Positions 21,652-30,809 of a stretch of 36,468 nucleotides of DNA are shown here, piece after piece. Below the pieces are notes generated by a model. The model saw only the letters and a program-made list of their open reading frames with translations. It did not search any database and had not been told where the DNA came from. A program made the translations under genes and the position numbers. The stretch spans positions 1 to 36,468 of the forward strand of contig JAFRKQ010000007.1 in NCBI GenBank assembly GCA_017431625.1, given 5' to 3'. This DNA is from a bacterium. Its GTDB lineage: Bacteria; Patescibacteriota; Microgenomatia; UBA1400; PJMF01. Numbering within the stretch: the stretch's first letter is position 1; each line of letters begins with the position of its first letter.

Positions 21652-23672
21652 ATGGCAAATAACGAATACAAAGCATCACAAATAAAAGTACTTGAAGGTT
21701 TGGAGCCTGTGCGCAAGCGCCCTGGCATGTACATTGGCTCAACCGATAGCAAAGGTTTACATCACTTAGCTCGCGAAATTCTAGATAATGCCGTCGATGA
21801 GGCTATTGCCGGTTTTGGCCATACAATCCAACTTTTTCACAACAAAACCCCAGAAAACTACCACCAAATCGTCACCGGCAAAGATGAGACTTTCGGCGAC
21901 GAAGAAATTATCGTGGTTGATAATGGTCGGGGCATTCCTGTGGATATGCACGTTAGTGGTGTTTCTGCCCTCGAGGTGGTACTTACCAAACTGCACGCTG
22001 GTGGTAAATTTGAAGAAACTGCCTACCAGGCTCTGGCGGTCTGCACGGTGTGGGTAGTAGTGCCGTCAATGCTTTGTCAGCTATTATGCAGGTAGTAGTC
22101 AAGCGAGATGGTAAATATCACTATTTGGCCCTATCTCAAGGTGAAATTCTCGATCATGTCAGTGTCATTAGCGAGGCTGATTTTCGTGCCAAATTTCCCA
22201 ATGCCTGCCAAGCCTTGATCGAAAAGTATGAAACTGGGACTTTGGTGAGTTTTGTACCCGACAAAACTATCTTTTCTACCACCAAATTTTCCACCTCACA
22301 ATTGGTAGATATCCTCAAAGACCGGGCTTATTTGATGGCTAGGATTTATTTTGAGCTTGATGATACCATTGCCCATATCAAACGACATTATTATTTTGAA
22401 AATGGTATCCGCTCATTGGTGGAGCATATCAATCGGGCCAAAAAACCAGTCCATGATGTTTTTTACATCAACAAGGCGTGGTCAGATCAGGAAACCGGCA
22501 AACATATCGGCGTGGAGGTGGCGCTCCAGTACAATGATAGTTTTACCGAGCGCCTGGAGTCTTATGTCAATGTAATTCCCACACCTGATGGTGGTACTCA
22601 TGTGACCGGGTTTCGCGCCGCTTTGCTCAAAGTCCTCAAAGACTATGCTGATAAAAATAAACTCCTCAAAGAAAAGGAGAATTTTACCAGTGAGGATTTG
22701 CGCGAAGGCTTGACAGCAGTGGTCTTTGTCAAAATGCCCGCTAATGATCTGCAATTTGAAGGTCAGACTAAATCCAGACTCAATAACTCTGAAGCTCACA
22801 CCGCTGTTTATCAGGTGATGAAAGATGCTCTCGCTGATTTCTTGGAGGAAAATCCCAAAATCGGCAAAGCCATGGTGGAAAAAGTCGTAGTGGCAGCCAA
22901 TGCCCGCATGGCCGCTCGTGCTGCCAAAGATGCTGTGATTCGCAAAAGTGCTTTTGAGGGAGGTGGTCTACCAGGAAAACTCGCTGATTGTCAAAGCCGC
23001 AATGCCTCTGAGTGTGAAATCTACATTGTCGAGGGCGACTCGGCTGGTGGTAGTGCCAAGCAAGGTCGCGACCGCAAATTTCAGGCAATTTTCCCTCTGC
23101 GCGGCAAAATTCTCAACACCGAGCGAGCTCGTTTACACAAAGTCATTGAAACCGAAGAACTCAAGAATTTAATTATTGCCCTCGGGGCAGGAATAGGGGA
23201 GACCTTCAAACCAGAAAAATTGCGATATCACCGTATAATTTTAATGACAGATGCTGATGTAGACGGTGAGCATATTACTACTTTGGGGCTGACATTTTTT
23301 TATCGCCACTTGCCAGAGATTATCAAGGGTGGCTACTTGTATGTGGCGATGCCACCCCTATACAAAGTCACTGACGGCAAAACTACAGAATACACCTATA
23401 CTGAGGCTGAACGTGACGCTGCCGTCGATAAAATCAAAGCCAAACGCCCCAATGCCAATATTTATATCCAGCGCTACAAAGGCTTGGGCGAAATGAATGC
23501 TGAACAGTTATGGGAAACAACGATGAATCCAGCCAATCGCATGCTCAAGCGCATTACTCTGGACGATGTTGAGACCATGAATAATACTTTTTCGGTACTT
23601 ATGGGCGATGAGGTAGCGCCGCGCAAAAAATTCATCCAATCTCACGCTCGACTTGCCAACTTGGACATATAA
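21652..23672 (+). CDS. gyrB: DNA gyrase subunit B, reading frame broken once
   Basis: ATPase subunit of gyrase, which introduces negative supercoils. The GHKL ATPase region has [31 protein letters not shown] and [10 protein letters not shown]. The TOPRIM domain has [17 protein letters not shown] and [11 protein letters not shown]. The C-terminal [15 protein letters not shown] is intact. The frame changes between 22031 and 22032: codons up to CAG-GC continue only if one base is added before TCT-GGC-GGT, which restores the invariant A-S-G-G-L-H-G-V-G. In the zero frame translation would stop at 22095. The rest is open to 23672; with one base restored the protein has 673 residues. The N-terminus [17 protein letters not shown] is chosen from the promoter; the frame reaches further upstream without support. 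Confidence 0.92.
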
Positions 23673-23694
23673 AAAGTATTGACAGAAAGGCAAA

Positions 23695-24198
23695 ATGTCT
23701 GACTTGAAAGTTTACATTGAAATTCCCGAGGGCTCACGCGTGAAATACGAACTCGATGAAGAAACCGGGGAGTTGTGCGTCGATCGTTTAATGCCCACAG
23801 CGATGGGTTATCCTATCAATTACGGTCTGATTCAAGGCACCCTCGGACAGGATGGTGACGCTTTGGATGCTTTGGTTTTTATTGATCAGACAGTGATTCC
23901 AGGCGTAGTGATTAAATGCAAGCCTATTGGTGTGCTGGGCATGGAAGACGAAGAAGGACTAGATCACAAGATTTTGTGTGTGCCTGCCACCACCAAGATC
24001 GATCCCGTCTGCGGTGCTTGGGAATCACTCGATGATATTCCTGAGGCCAAAAAGGCAGAAATTAAACACTTTTTTGAGCATTACAAAGATTTGGAAAAAG
24101 GCAAATGGGTCAAACTCAGTGGCTGGCACGACATCAACAAAGCCGAAAAACTCATTGATGAGGCTCGCCAACGCCACCAAAATAGTGAAGGAGAATAA
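23695..24198 (+). CDS. ppa: Inorganic pyrophosphatase, family I
   Basis: Hydrolyses pyrophosphate to phosphate, pulling nucleic-acid and aminoacyl-tRNA synthesis forward; cytoplasmic. The metal-binding signature DGDALDALV has Asp at 53, 55 and 58. The start IEIPEGSRVKYELDEETG and YPINYGLIQGTL match the family, and the later Asp-rich site is in DHKILCVP. Length 167 is normal. GAAAGG lies seven bases before the ATG. It sits 22 bases after gyrB and 53 before gyrA, an uncommon insertion between the two gyrase genes. Confidence 0.96.
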   Translation: MSDLKVYIEIPEGSRVKYELDEETGELCVDRLMPTAMGYPINYGLIQGTLGQDGDALDALVFIDQTVIPGVVIKCKPIGVLGMEDEEGLDHKILCVPATTKIDPVCGAWESLDDIPEAKKAEIKHFFEHYKDLEKGKWVKLSGWHDINKAEKLIDEARQRHQNSEGE

Positions 24199-24251
24199 TA
24201 CCTTTGTATCAAGATAAATTGATCGAGGCCACCCGAGATTAGAAAGCAATT

Positions 24252-27011
24252 ATGGCTAATGACAACCAAGCAGACGTAACTATCGAGAATCTTGACGACA
24301 CTTCTGTGGATACAGGCGAAACATCACCACTCACTGATCTGGAAAACACCACTGTTTCCGCAGAAAACGCCGGTGCTGCGGCTGAATCAGCCGAAATTGC
24401 TACTCTGGGTGACCTCGATCGCTCTCAAATTGTTCAGTCAGACTATGGACAGTTGTGGAATCGCAGTATTGTACGCGAAATGGAAACGTCCTACCTCGAC
24501 TACGCTATGAGTGTCATTGTTGCTCGAGCACTCCCTGATGCTCGTGACGGTATGAAACCGGTACACCGGCGTATTTTATATTCTATGCACCGTTCTGGCA
24601 TTCACTACAATACGCCTTACAAAAAATCAGCTCGCATTGTTGGCGACGTTTTGGGTAAATATCACCCTCATGGTGATGCTTCAGTTTATATGGCTTTAGT
24701 GCGACTCGCTCAACCGTTTAGCATGCGCTACCCCTTGGTCGATGGTCAAGGAAATTTTGGGAGTGTTGATGGCGATGCTCCGGCCGCCATGCGTTACACC
24801 GAGGCCAGAATGGCACGAATTACCGAGGAAATCCTCGCCGATATTGACAAAAATACTGTCCCGATGATTGATAATTTTGACGGTTCGCTAAAAGAGCCAG
24901 CAGTTCTTCCAGGCAAAGTACCCAACTTACTCTTGATGGGATCTGAAGGTATCGCCGTTGGTATGGCCACCAAAATCCCTCCACACAATCTGACCGAGGT
25001 GGGACACGCCATCATCAATATGATCAAGCATGGTCAGGTGGATAGTGCCGAAACAATTGCCGCTGATAAAATTATCAAACCCACCGACAAAGACAGTCTC
25101 GCTGCCAATCACGCTTTGATTGATGAGGCGGTCACTCTTGACGCCAAAAAAATTGCTGGCCACTTTGTCAGCAATATTACTTTTGAGGAAATCATGAGTG
25201 ACATTAAAGGGCCAGATTTTCCCTCTGGAGGTATCATTTTCGATCAAAAGGGTATCATGGAGGTCTATCGAACTGGTAAAGGCCGGATCGTCAATCGTGC
25301 CAAGGCAGAAATTGTTGACGATGGCAAAGGCCACATCCAAATTATTGCCACTGAGATTCCTTATCAAGTCAACAAGTCACTTTTAATTAAAAAACTTAGC
25401 GAATTATCCAAGCTGAAAAAAATTGTTGGTATCAAAAACGCCGATGATCACTCTGACCGCCACGGCATGCAAATTACCATTGATCTGAAAAAAGACGCTC
25501 AACCCAAAGTAATTCTCAATAAACTTTATCAACTCACTGAGTTTCAAGTCAATTTCCCAGTCAATATGGTAGCTCTCAACTGTGAAGGCGTACCACAGCT
25601 GATGAATATCAAACAAATCTTGCGCGAATACATTCTTCACCGTCAACTCGTAGTCATCAGACGCTGTCAGTTCGAGCTTGCCAAAGCCCGTGACCGTGCG
25701 CACATTCTGGAAGGTTTGCTCATTGCCCTGGACAATATTGACGAAGTTATCAAGACTATTCGCCAAAGTTATGATGACGCTGATAAGCGGCTGATGGAAA
25801 AATTTGGCCTCTCCAAGATCCAGGCTGACGCGATTTTGGCCATGCAGTTGCGTCGTCTCCAAGGACTTGAGCGAGAAAAACTTGAAGCCGAATACGAGCA
25901 GTTGCAAAAAACTATCAATCTTTTACTAGAAAAACTGGCCACACCGCAACAAATTCTCGACACTATCAGTCAAGAAATGGAAGAACTGATTGCCACTTAC
26001 GGCGACGAGCGGCTCACTACTGTCGTCAAGTCAAAAGTAGGTGAGTTTTCCAGTGAAGATCTCATTCCTGACCAAGAGACTATTATCACGCTCACCCAGA
26101 CTAATTATATCAAGCGCCTACCACCAGATACATTCCGCGCTCAATCTCGAGGCGGCAAAGGAACAGCTGGCGTCAAAATGAAAGAGGATGACATGGTCAA
26201 ATGTATCCTTTCTGTCAATACTCATGACAATCTGTTACTTTTTACCAATTTAGGCCGTGTCTTCCAGCTCAAGGCCCACGAAATCCCAGAAGTGAGCCGA
26301 ACTGCCAAGGGCACTGCGACTGTCAACCTCATCAATCTCAAGGCTGGTGAGAAAGTGGAATTTATCCTCAAGATTGATTTCACAGCCGATGCTGACAAAC
26401 ATATTGCCTTAATCACCAAGGCCGGCTTGGTCAAAAAAACCGCTGTCAAGCAATTTGACAATATTCGTGGCAACGGTATCATCGCTATTGCCCTCAATAA
26501 AGATGATGAATTGGTCTGGGGACAACTGGTGAGTCAAAAAGACGATATTTTACTCGTCACCAAGGGAGGAATGTGCATTCGCTTCTGCGAAGATCAAGTC
26601 AAGGCCACCTCACGTGATACCAAAGGCGTCAAGGGAATTACCTTGCGCCATGATGAAGTAGTCGATGTTGAGATTATCCACCCCGAAGATCAGGGTCAAG
26701 GTTACTTCTTGCTGACAATTACCGCTAAAGGTATGGGCAAAATGACCGCTATCGAACAATATCCACAACAAAATCGGGCGGGCACCGGTCTGAAAGTAGC
26801 GATTGTCAATGATAAGACCGGACCGATTGCCAGAGCCTTCTTAATCAAGGATAAATCACAAGAAATCATTATTAGTACCAAAAGTGGTCAAACTATCAAG
26901 ATGGCCCTCAAAGACGTGCCCACACCTGCACGCGTTTCTCAAGGTGTCATTCTAATTCGTCTCGATGATGATCAAGTAGCGACTGCGACCCTCACCGGCG
27001 AGAAAGAGTAG
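24252..27011 (+). CDS. gyrA: DNA gyrase subunit A
   Basis: Breaks and rejoins the DNA gate segment. The catalytic Tyr is at residue 182 ([10 protein letters not shown]). The quinolone-resistance region [19 protein letters not shown] and [14 protein letters not shown] are conserved. The C-terminal beta-pinwheel contains a GyrA-box QSRGGKG at about 631-637, which supports gyrase (wrapping) over topoisomerase IV. The protein has 919 residues, with about 75 extra acidic, Thr/Glu-rich N-terminal residues before [23 protein letters not shown] precedes the ATG. It is the last gene of gyrB-ppa-gyrA, followed by a strong terminator. Confidence 0.97.
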   Translation: MANDNQADVTIENLDDTSVDTGETSPLTDLENTTVSAENAGAAAESAEIATLGDLDRSQIVQSDYGQLWNRSIVREMETSYLDYAMSVIVARALPDARDGMKPVHRRILYSMHRSGIHYNTPYKKSARIVGDVLGKYHPHGDASVYMALVRLAQPFSMRYPLVDGQGNFGSVDGDAPAAMRYTEARMARITEEILADIDKNTVPMIDNFDGSLKEPAVLPGKVPNLLLMGSEGIAVGMATKIPPHNLTEVGHAIINMIKHGQVDSAETIAADKIIKPTDKDSLAANHALIDEAVTLDAKKIAGHFVSNITFEEIMSDIKGPDFPSGGIIFDQKGIMEVYRTGKGRIVNRAKAEIVDDGKGHIQIIATEIPYQVNKSLLIKKLSELSKLKKIVGIKNADDHSDRHGMQITIDLKKDAQPKVILNKLYQLTEFQVNFPVNMVALNCEGVPQLMNIKQILREYILHRQLVVIRRCQFELAKARDRAHILEGLLIALDNIDEVIKTIRQSYDDADKRLMEKFGLSKIQADAILAMQLRRLQGLEREKLEAEYEQLQKTINLLLEKLATPQQILDTISQEMEELIATYGDERLTTVVKSKVGEFSSEDLIPDQETIITLTQTNYIKRLPPDTFRAQSRGGKGTAGVKMKEDDMVKCILSVNTHDNLLLFTNLGRVFQLKAHEIPEVSRTAKGTATVNLINLKAGEKVEFILKIDFTADADKHIALITKAGLVKKTAVKQFDNIRGNGIIAIALNKDDELVWGQLVSQKDDILLVTKGGMCIRFCEDQVKATSRDTKGVKGITLRHDEVVDVEIIHPEDQGQGYFLLTITAKGMGKMTAIEQYPQQNRAGTGLKVAIVNDKTGPIARAFLIKDKSQEIIISTKSGQTIKMALKDVPTPARVSQGVILIRLDDDQVATATLTGEKE

Positions 27012-27034
27012 GGGAGAGGCGATAAAAAAATAGT

Positions 27035-27068
27035 CACCGCCCTTTATCGAGGGCGGTGTTTTTGTTTG
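27035..27068 (+). terminator. gyrA operon terminator
   Basis: A perfect 9-bp stem CACCGCCCT/AGGGCGGTG (27035-27043 with 27050-27058, 6-base loop) followed by TTTTTGTTTG. Confidence 0.93.
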
Positions 27069-27213
27069 TGACACTCACAACTGCCCTCAAAAAACTACTT
27101 CGCCAAAAAATCTCACTGATTTTGATGGTTTTTAATAGGTTTTGCACCAGAAAAATTAATTATTATAAAGCTACCTAAAATTATCCCCATGAATCAACTA
27201 CAAATTTTTTAGT

Positions 27214-27252
27214 TAGTTGTTAGCAGATTTATAGATTGTCTGCTAACAACTA
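27214..27252. repeat. 14-bp inverted repeat
   Basis: TAGTTGTTAGCAGA at 27214-27227 pairs perfectly with 27239-27252 across an 11-base loop. No T-tract follows on either strand, so it is not an obvious terminator. Confidence 0.6.
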
Positions 27253-27365
27253 GCCCCATAATCATAAAATCCATAATTATTGTTACTTATACGGTCAAGA
27301 CAGAACTACCAAGCATTTCTTTGACCAAACCTACTTTTGGTCTCTTGATTTGGCTAAAACTATGG

Positions 27366-27371
27366 TATAAT
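27366..27371 (+). promoter_or_regulatory. -10 box of tRNA-Ala
   Basis: TATAAT 18 bases before the mature tRNA 5' end; a TTGATT at 27345-27350 may be the -35 at a short 15-base spacing. Confidence 0.6.
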
Positions 27372-27389
27372 ACCCTCACTTTAACATTT

Positions 27390-27462
27390 GGGCCGTTGGC
27401 ACAGTTGGTAGCGCGCTTCTATGGCATAGAAGAGGTCAGGGGTTCGACTCCCCTACGGTCCA
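27390..27462 (+). tRNA. tRNA-Ala (GGC anticodon)
   Basis: A 73-base cloverleaf. The acceptor stem GGGCCGT pairs with ACGGTCC and includes the G3-U70 wobble that identifies alanine tRNAs. The anticodon stem is CTTCT/AGAAG with loop ATGGCAT (anticodon GGC). The T arm is AGGGG-TTCGACT-CCCCT. The discriminator is A. CCA is not encoded (CAT follows), so a CCA-adding enzyme is required. Confidence 0.97.
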
Positions 27463-27735
27463 CATAGTTATTCCCGCAGATTTTGCGTTAATAAAATGAG
27501 CAGAAAATAATTTATTCCCGCATAATTATTGTAAAGATAACTATCTTATCGGTCATTGTTAGTCACTACCATATCAATTTCGCACCAAACCTACAACCCA
27601 ACAGACTACCGATGAATCCTAGCATTCTTTTTATGTGACAGTAGTATAGCAGCCAGCCAATAGGGGAGGGGCAAAAAAATTAACAACTCTAGCAAAATAA
27701 TAGCGATTGATCAACAAAAAGACAGTAGGGGAGAG
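27463..27735. other. Gap between tRNA-Ala and xer, repeat-rich
   Basis: Contains two TGCGGGAAT-family sites (27470-27478 and 27514-27522, reverse orientation), a TTAACGCAAA-type segment (reverse complement of 27476-27492) and the 12-base AGTAGGGGAGAG (27724-27735) abutting the xer stop codon. No gene is seen. Confidence 0.5.
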
Positions 27736-28671
27736 TTAGTTTTTCAGCGAGTGGAACTGCGCGTGTGCTTTTTTGAGTTGTGGTTTGGTCACGTGAGTGT
27801 AAATTTGGGTTGTCATCACTGATTTGTGACCAAGCATCTCCTGAACATCGCGCAAATTGGCCCCATTGCTCAAAAGATCAGTGGCAAAAGAGTGGCGCAC
27901 TCCATGAGGGGATAGTTTTACTGGTAATTTGGCTTTTTTGGCGTATTTATCCACGATTCTCTGGACGCTTCTTGCTGTCAGGCGCATCTGTTCGCCACTG
28001 CCCAGCAGGTTTTTTTCTTTTTTGCCACCAAAATGGACAAAAAGAGGGATCCATTCGTCTTCCCTACTCCCCAACCACTGGCGCAACCAAAATTTTGCCC
28101 GATCAGACAAGAAAACCACTCGAGGACGCCGGCCTTTGCCAATCACCCCCAATTCGCCTGATTCCAGGTCAATTTGTGGCCGATTGAGAGCCACCAACTC
28201 ACTCACCCGCAAGCCTGTCGAGTACAAAAGTTCCATGATCGTCCGATCTCGCAAACCTGCTCTGGTCGTCAAATCTGGTGCTTCCAAGAGTTTGAGGATG
28301 TGCTCACTATCGGTATACTTCATCGATATCGCGTCCGCCTTGGGCAAATCAATCTTTTCTGGCGCTAGAGCCTCAATGTCATTTTTGGCCAGCCATTTAA
28401 GCAGACTTCTTATGGCAATCAGGTAATACGCCTGGGTTTTTTTTGATAAGGGATCACCGGTCTCAGTTTTTTGCCGACTCAGACTCAAGCGATATTGACG
28501 CAAACGCTCCAGATCGAGCTGACGAATATCATCAATCCCCTGGCGTTCTAACCACTCCACCAGATGATTTAAATAATGGCGATAATTACGCACCGTCAAG
28601 GGACTGACATTACGTTCCACCTCGAGGTGCTCCAAAAATAACTCCTTGACGACTATCGGTTGTGTCTGCAT
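27736..28671 (-). CDS. xerC: Tyrosine recombinase, XerC/XerD type
   Basis: Site-specific recombinase; the likely role is resolving chromosome dimers at a dif-type site. In 311 residues it has the SAM-like N-terminal core-binding domain (about 1-100) and a complete catalytic set: Arg155 (STGLRVSELV), Lys179 (IGKGRRPR), His256 and Arg259 (SPHGVRHSFATDLL), His282 (LGHKS) and Tyr291 (IYTHV). The start MQTQPIVV at 28671 is chosen because TACAAT with an upstream TGG lies eight bases before it; the longer frame to 28701 runs through this promoter. Whether XerC, XerD or a single Xer cannot be told. It flanks the repeat-rich gap, and an integrase role is possible but less likely. Confidence 0.88.
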   Translation of the reverse strand: MQTQPIVVKELFLEHLEVERNVSPLTVRNYRHYLNHLVEWLERQGIDDIRQLDLERLRQYRLSLSRQKTETGDPLSKKTQAYYLIAIRSLLKWLAKNDIEALAPEKIDLPKADAISMKYTDSEHILKLLEAPDLTTRAGLRDRTIMELLYSTGLRVSELVALNRPQIDLESGELGVIGKGRRPRVVFLSDRAKFWLRQWLGSREDEWIPLFVHFGGKKEKNLLGSGEQMRLTARSVQRIVDKYAKKAKLPVKLSPHGVRHSFATDLLSNGANLRDVQEMLGHKSVMTTQIYTHVTKPQLKKAHAQFHSLKN

Positions 28672-28679
28672 ACCTGCTG

Positions 28680-28685
28680 ATTGTA
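28680..28685 (-). promoter_or_regulatory. -10 box of xerC
   Basis: TACAAT preceded by TGG (extended -10) on the minus strand, eight bases from the ATG at 28671. This decides the start of the recombinase. Confidence 0.6.
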
Positions 28686-28819
28686 CCACAAAACTACTCA
28701 TATGTACGCCAATATTTAGCCGCCAATGATTTTACCACCAAGAGCAAACAAATTTTATGCGTTCAAGCCGTTTTTGACCCCTTACAAGCCAAATAGTCAG
28801 GAAAATAGCTATCATTCTT

Positions 28820-29111
28820 ATGCAAACACCTCCTCAATTAGTAATTACACAGTTTTTTGGCTTAACTAACGACCAATTTTATCAGCAATTCATACTCGCT
28901 TGTATTATTCACATGAACAATCTTTCATCATTGGAATTACAAGCCGATTTTGGGCCATTTAAATCAAAACCAGGCTAAAATCACGATTAAGCAAGGTTTT
29001 TGCGCGATCGCCCACTTATTACCACTCTCCCCGCCACTAGTTGCGCAAGTTGGCGTCTTTGGTGGATATAACATGTCTTTGCCAATTGACTGTCATCTCG
29101 TCACTGATTGA
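28820..29111 (+). pseudogene. Possible small or decayed gene in two overlapping frames
   Basis: An ATG at 28820 opens a 52-codon frame (MQTPPQLVITQFFGLTNDQF onward) ending at 28978. The +1 frame is open from 28917 to a TGA at 29109-29111 and encodes non-repetitive sequence (KQGFCAIAHLLPLSPPLVAQ). TATCAT at 28810-28815 could be a -10. An AT-rich 9-bp hairpin (29108-29116 with 29132-29140) followed by GTTTTTT ends the patch. Local GC is higher than in the rest of the gap. This may be a frameshifted remnant. No family is recognised. Confidence 0.25.
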
Positions 29112-29147
29112 TTAATTTTTCATTAAGGCTCATTAATCAAGTTTTTT
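29108..29147 (+). terminator. Terminator-like hairpin
   Basis: TTGATTAAT pairs with ATTAATCAA across a 15-base loop, followed by GTTTTTT. The stem is AT-only except for one pair, so strength is doubtful. Confidence 0.35.
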
Positions 29148-29409
29148 ACTCAACAGGGTCCTCTGCTCGTCTGATATCCAGGCTAAAAGGGGATAGCAGG
29201 GGAGACAAAATTGCAATTTTTGCCTGGAAAATGGGTCTTCGCCAGCATGGTTGACTAAGTTTAGATACCCTTATAAGTAAATTCAGCCTGAAAAGACCTC
29301 TCTTGGCGGAGAAGTCCACACCCATAAGTGCCAGTAGCTGAAAAAGTCAAATTGACAAATTAAAAATACGCGTCGCTAAAAATTGTCTAAAGTCATATTT
29401 TCCAGGCAA

Positions 29410-29439
29410 AGTGTCGCAAAAGTTATATTGTGCGACACT
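29410..29439. repeat. 9-bp inverted repeat
   Basis: AGTGTCGCA (29410-29418) pairs with TGCGACACT (29431-29439) across 12 bases, directly after a TCCAGGC site at 29401-29407. Confidence 0.6.
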
Positions 29440-29669
29440 CATAGATTCTCTATTTTGAGTACATTTTGGCCTAAATCACTGTCACTCACTTAGAGGGCAC
29501 TCTCAGGGTAGAGCCGAGCCCAAACAATTAAAGGTTATACGGCTGAAAAGCTTATTTTCACTCAATTGTTAGTAACAATTAACATGAGGAGCCTTCCAGT
29601 CATGGTCACGAGCTTATCGGCTTTAATATAATTATCGCGTCATTAGCCTGAAACTTATCGGTGCCAGTC

Positions 29670-29689
29670 TCCAGGCTATCTAGCCTGGA
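29670..29689. repeat. Palindromic pair of GCCTGGA motifs
   Basis: TCCAGGCTATCTAGCCTGGA is a 9-bp inverted repeat with a two-base centre, built from two facing copies of TAGCCTGGA. Confidence 0.8.
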
Positions 29690-29792
29690 TATGTAACCAA
29701 TATCAATCACTACTTTGAATGGTTGTCCTCATAATTCTGATGGTCTAGCCTGGAATCAACCCAGATAAGCGTATAAGTTTGTGATCGAGTAA

Positions 29793-29908
29793 GTTCGGGT
29801 TTTTTATAGAAAATTATATAAAATTACTATATCAAACTATATCATTTTTAGTGCCGATAAAAGTTTTCCACCTTGGTGGATAACTATATCAAACTATATC
29901 ATTTTTCC
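29793..29908 (+). repeat. Iteron-like composite array, copy 1
   Basis: Begins GTTCGGGTTTTTTAT, then carries two 24-base units (29826-29849 and 29883-29906). Each unit starts ACTATATCAAACTATATCAT followed by TTTT, that is, two tandem ACTATATCA steps. Between the units sits a TCCACC/GGTGGA palindrome (29867-29880). Confidence 0.85.
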
Positions 29909-30089
29909 AATTTATGGCTTTTCCTGCCTGGAAGAGAGCAACAATAACATGTGAAGAATAAGTTGTAGCGATATTCTTGTGTGTTTCAGGTATAAGTTTT
30001 GCATTTGTAAACATCTCAACTACAAAAACTACAATTTTTTAGACCTAATATATTCTAGAGATACCAGGCATAATTACCAATAAGAGTCT

Positions 30090-30178
30090 GTTCGGGTTTT
30101 TATCGTATCTGAATAAAATTAACTGTATCAAACTATATCATTTTTCCTACGGTCACTATATCAAACTATATCATTTTA
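30090..30178 (+). repeat. Iteron-like composite array, copy 2
   Basis: Repeats the order of copy 1: GTTCGGGTTTTTAT, ATAAAATTA, a unit at 30122-30145 (one base changed, ACTGTATCA) and a second unit at 30155-30177. The units are 33 bases apart here against 57 in copy 1. Confidence 0.85.
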
Positions 30179-30693
30179 AAAAATTATTGGTTACTTTAGC
30201 CTGGTGTGACTATTCCCGCATTTTTGTCTCACTCCTCTACTCTTACTTCACCCTTTGGTCACGAAAACGCGGATCAAAATTACACCATATTTTTTTGGTA
30301 AATTTACTTTTAGCCTGGATACAGTCAATTACGCAAGAATTAATTCATGCAAATTTATCTCAAGACTTATTATTGCAAGATTGTCGCAATTCCAGAGGTC
30401 AACTCGAGACAAATAAGTTTCAATTCCTAATTTTGCCTGGGCTTACCAGGGTTATTTCAAAGGTTAAAACAAAAATTTGCCTCCTCTACCCTAATTCACG
30501 CCTGGAATGCCAGAATTACTCGAGGAAAATTAGTTTGAGGAATCAAAATTTAGCCAACAAAATCAGTAATTATCATTGATGTTCACGCTTTTTGATTTAA
30601 ACAGTTCATTTTGACCGGCAAAGATTATTTGTTCAATCTCCCCCATTTTGGCAATATCAAGTCAATTCTCAGGCCAATCAGGAATTTTTGTGG

Positions 30694-30809
30694 TATAATA
30701 CCCCAAGTTGTCAATGACCAACACTGACCAACAATTGATCTTAGAAGAATATTATTGTAGTCATAGCAATTATTCTGCTCTTTGCAAAAGTGAAAATCGT
30801 GGTTTTTAG
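30694..30809 (+). promoter_or_regulatory. Promoter with possible 31-residue ORF or small RNA
   Basis: Extended -10 TGGTATAAT (TATAAT 30694-30699). An ATG at 30714 opens 31 codons (MTNTDQQLILEEYYCSHSNY onward) ending with TAG at 30807-30809. A hairpin spans the stop: AAGTGA/TCACTT plus a 6-bp TCGTGG/CCGCGA stem with one wobble, in about 30788-30823. Either a microprotein or a small RNA could be made. The -10 box closely matches those of real genes here. Confidence 0.35.

Larger units (their letters stand above)
27012..27389. other. Gap between gyrA and tRNA-Ala
   Basis: Holds the gyrA terminator (27035-27068), a separate 14-bp inverted repeat (27214-27252) and the tRNA promoter. I see no reading frame of interest. 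Confidence 0.6.

Noticed and set aside
22027-22040. Programmed -1 frameshift site in gyrB
   Set aside because: No slippery heptamer and no obvious downstream pseudoknot; a missing base is the simpler explanation.
27508-27535. dif site near xer (CGCATAATTATTG region)
   Set aside because: Only the CGCATAA half resembles dif; the second arm TTATGTTAAAT is not present.
27390-28671. Integrative element with tRNA-Ala as attachment site and the tyrosine recombinase as integrase
   Set aside because: No second copy of the tRNA 3' end was found in the window, no cargo genes lie beyond, and the recombinase resembles housekeeping XerC/D.
29793-30178. CRISPR array
   Set aside because: Only four units with unequal spacing (57 and 33 bases within pairs), internally tandem repeats, and no cas genes.
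30187-30579. 130-codon open frame in the large gap
   Set aside because: TTG start without promoter or ribosome-binding site at a useful distance; it overlaps the repeat-rich area with GCCTGGA sites in more than one frame; amino-acid content looks random.
28862-30790. Sequence resemblance between 28868-28933 and 30714-30780 (GACCAA, CAATT, TATTATT, CAAT, TTC in similar order)
   Set aside because: Matching words are short and AT-rich with unequal spacing; not distinguishable by eye from chance.
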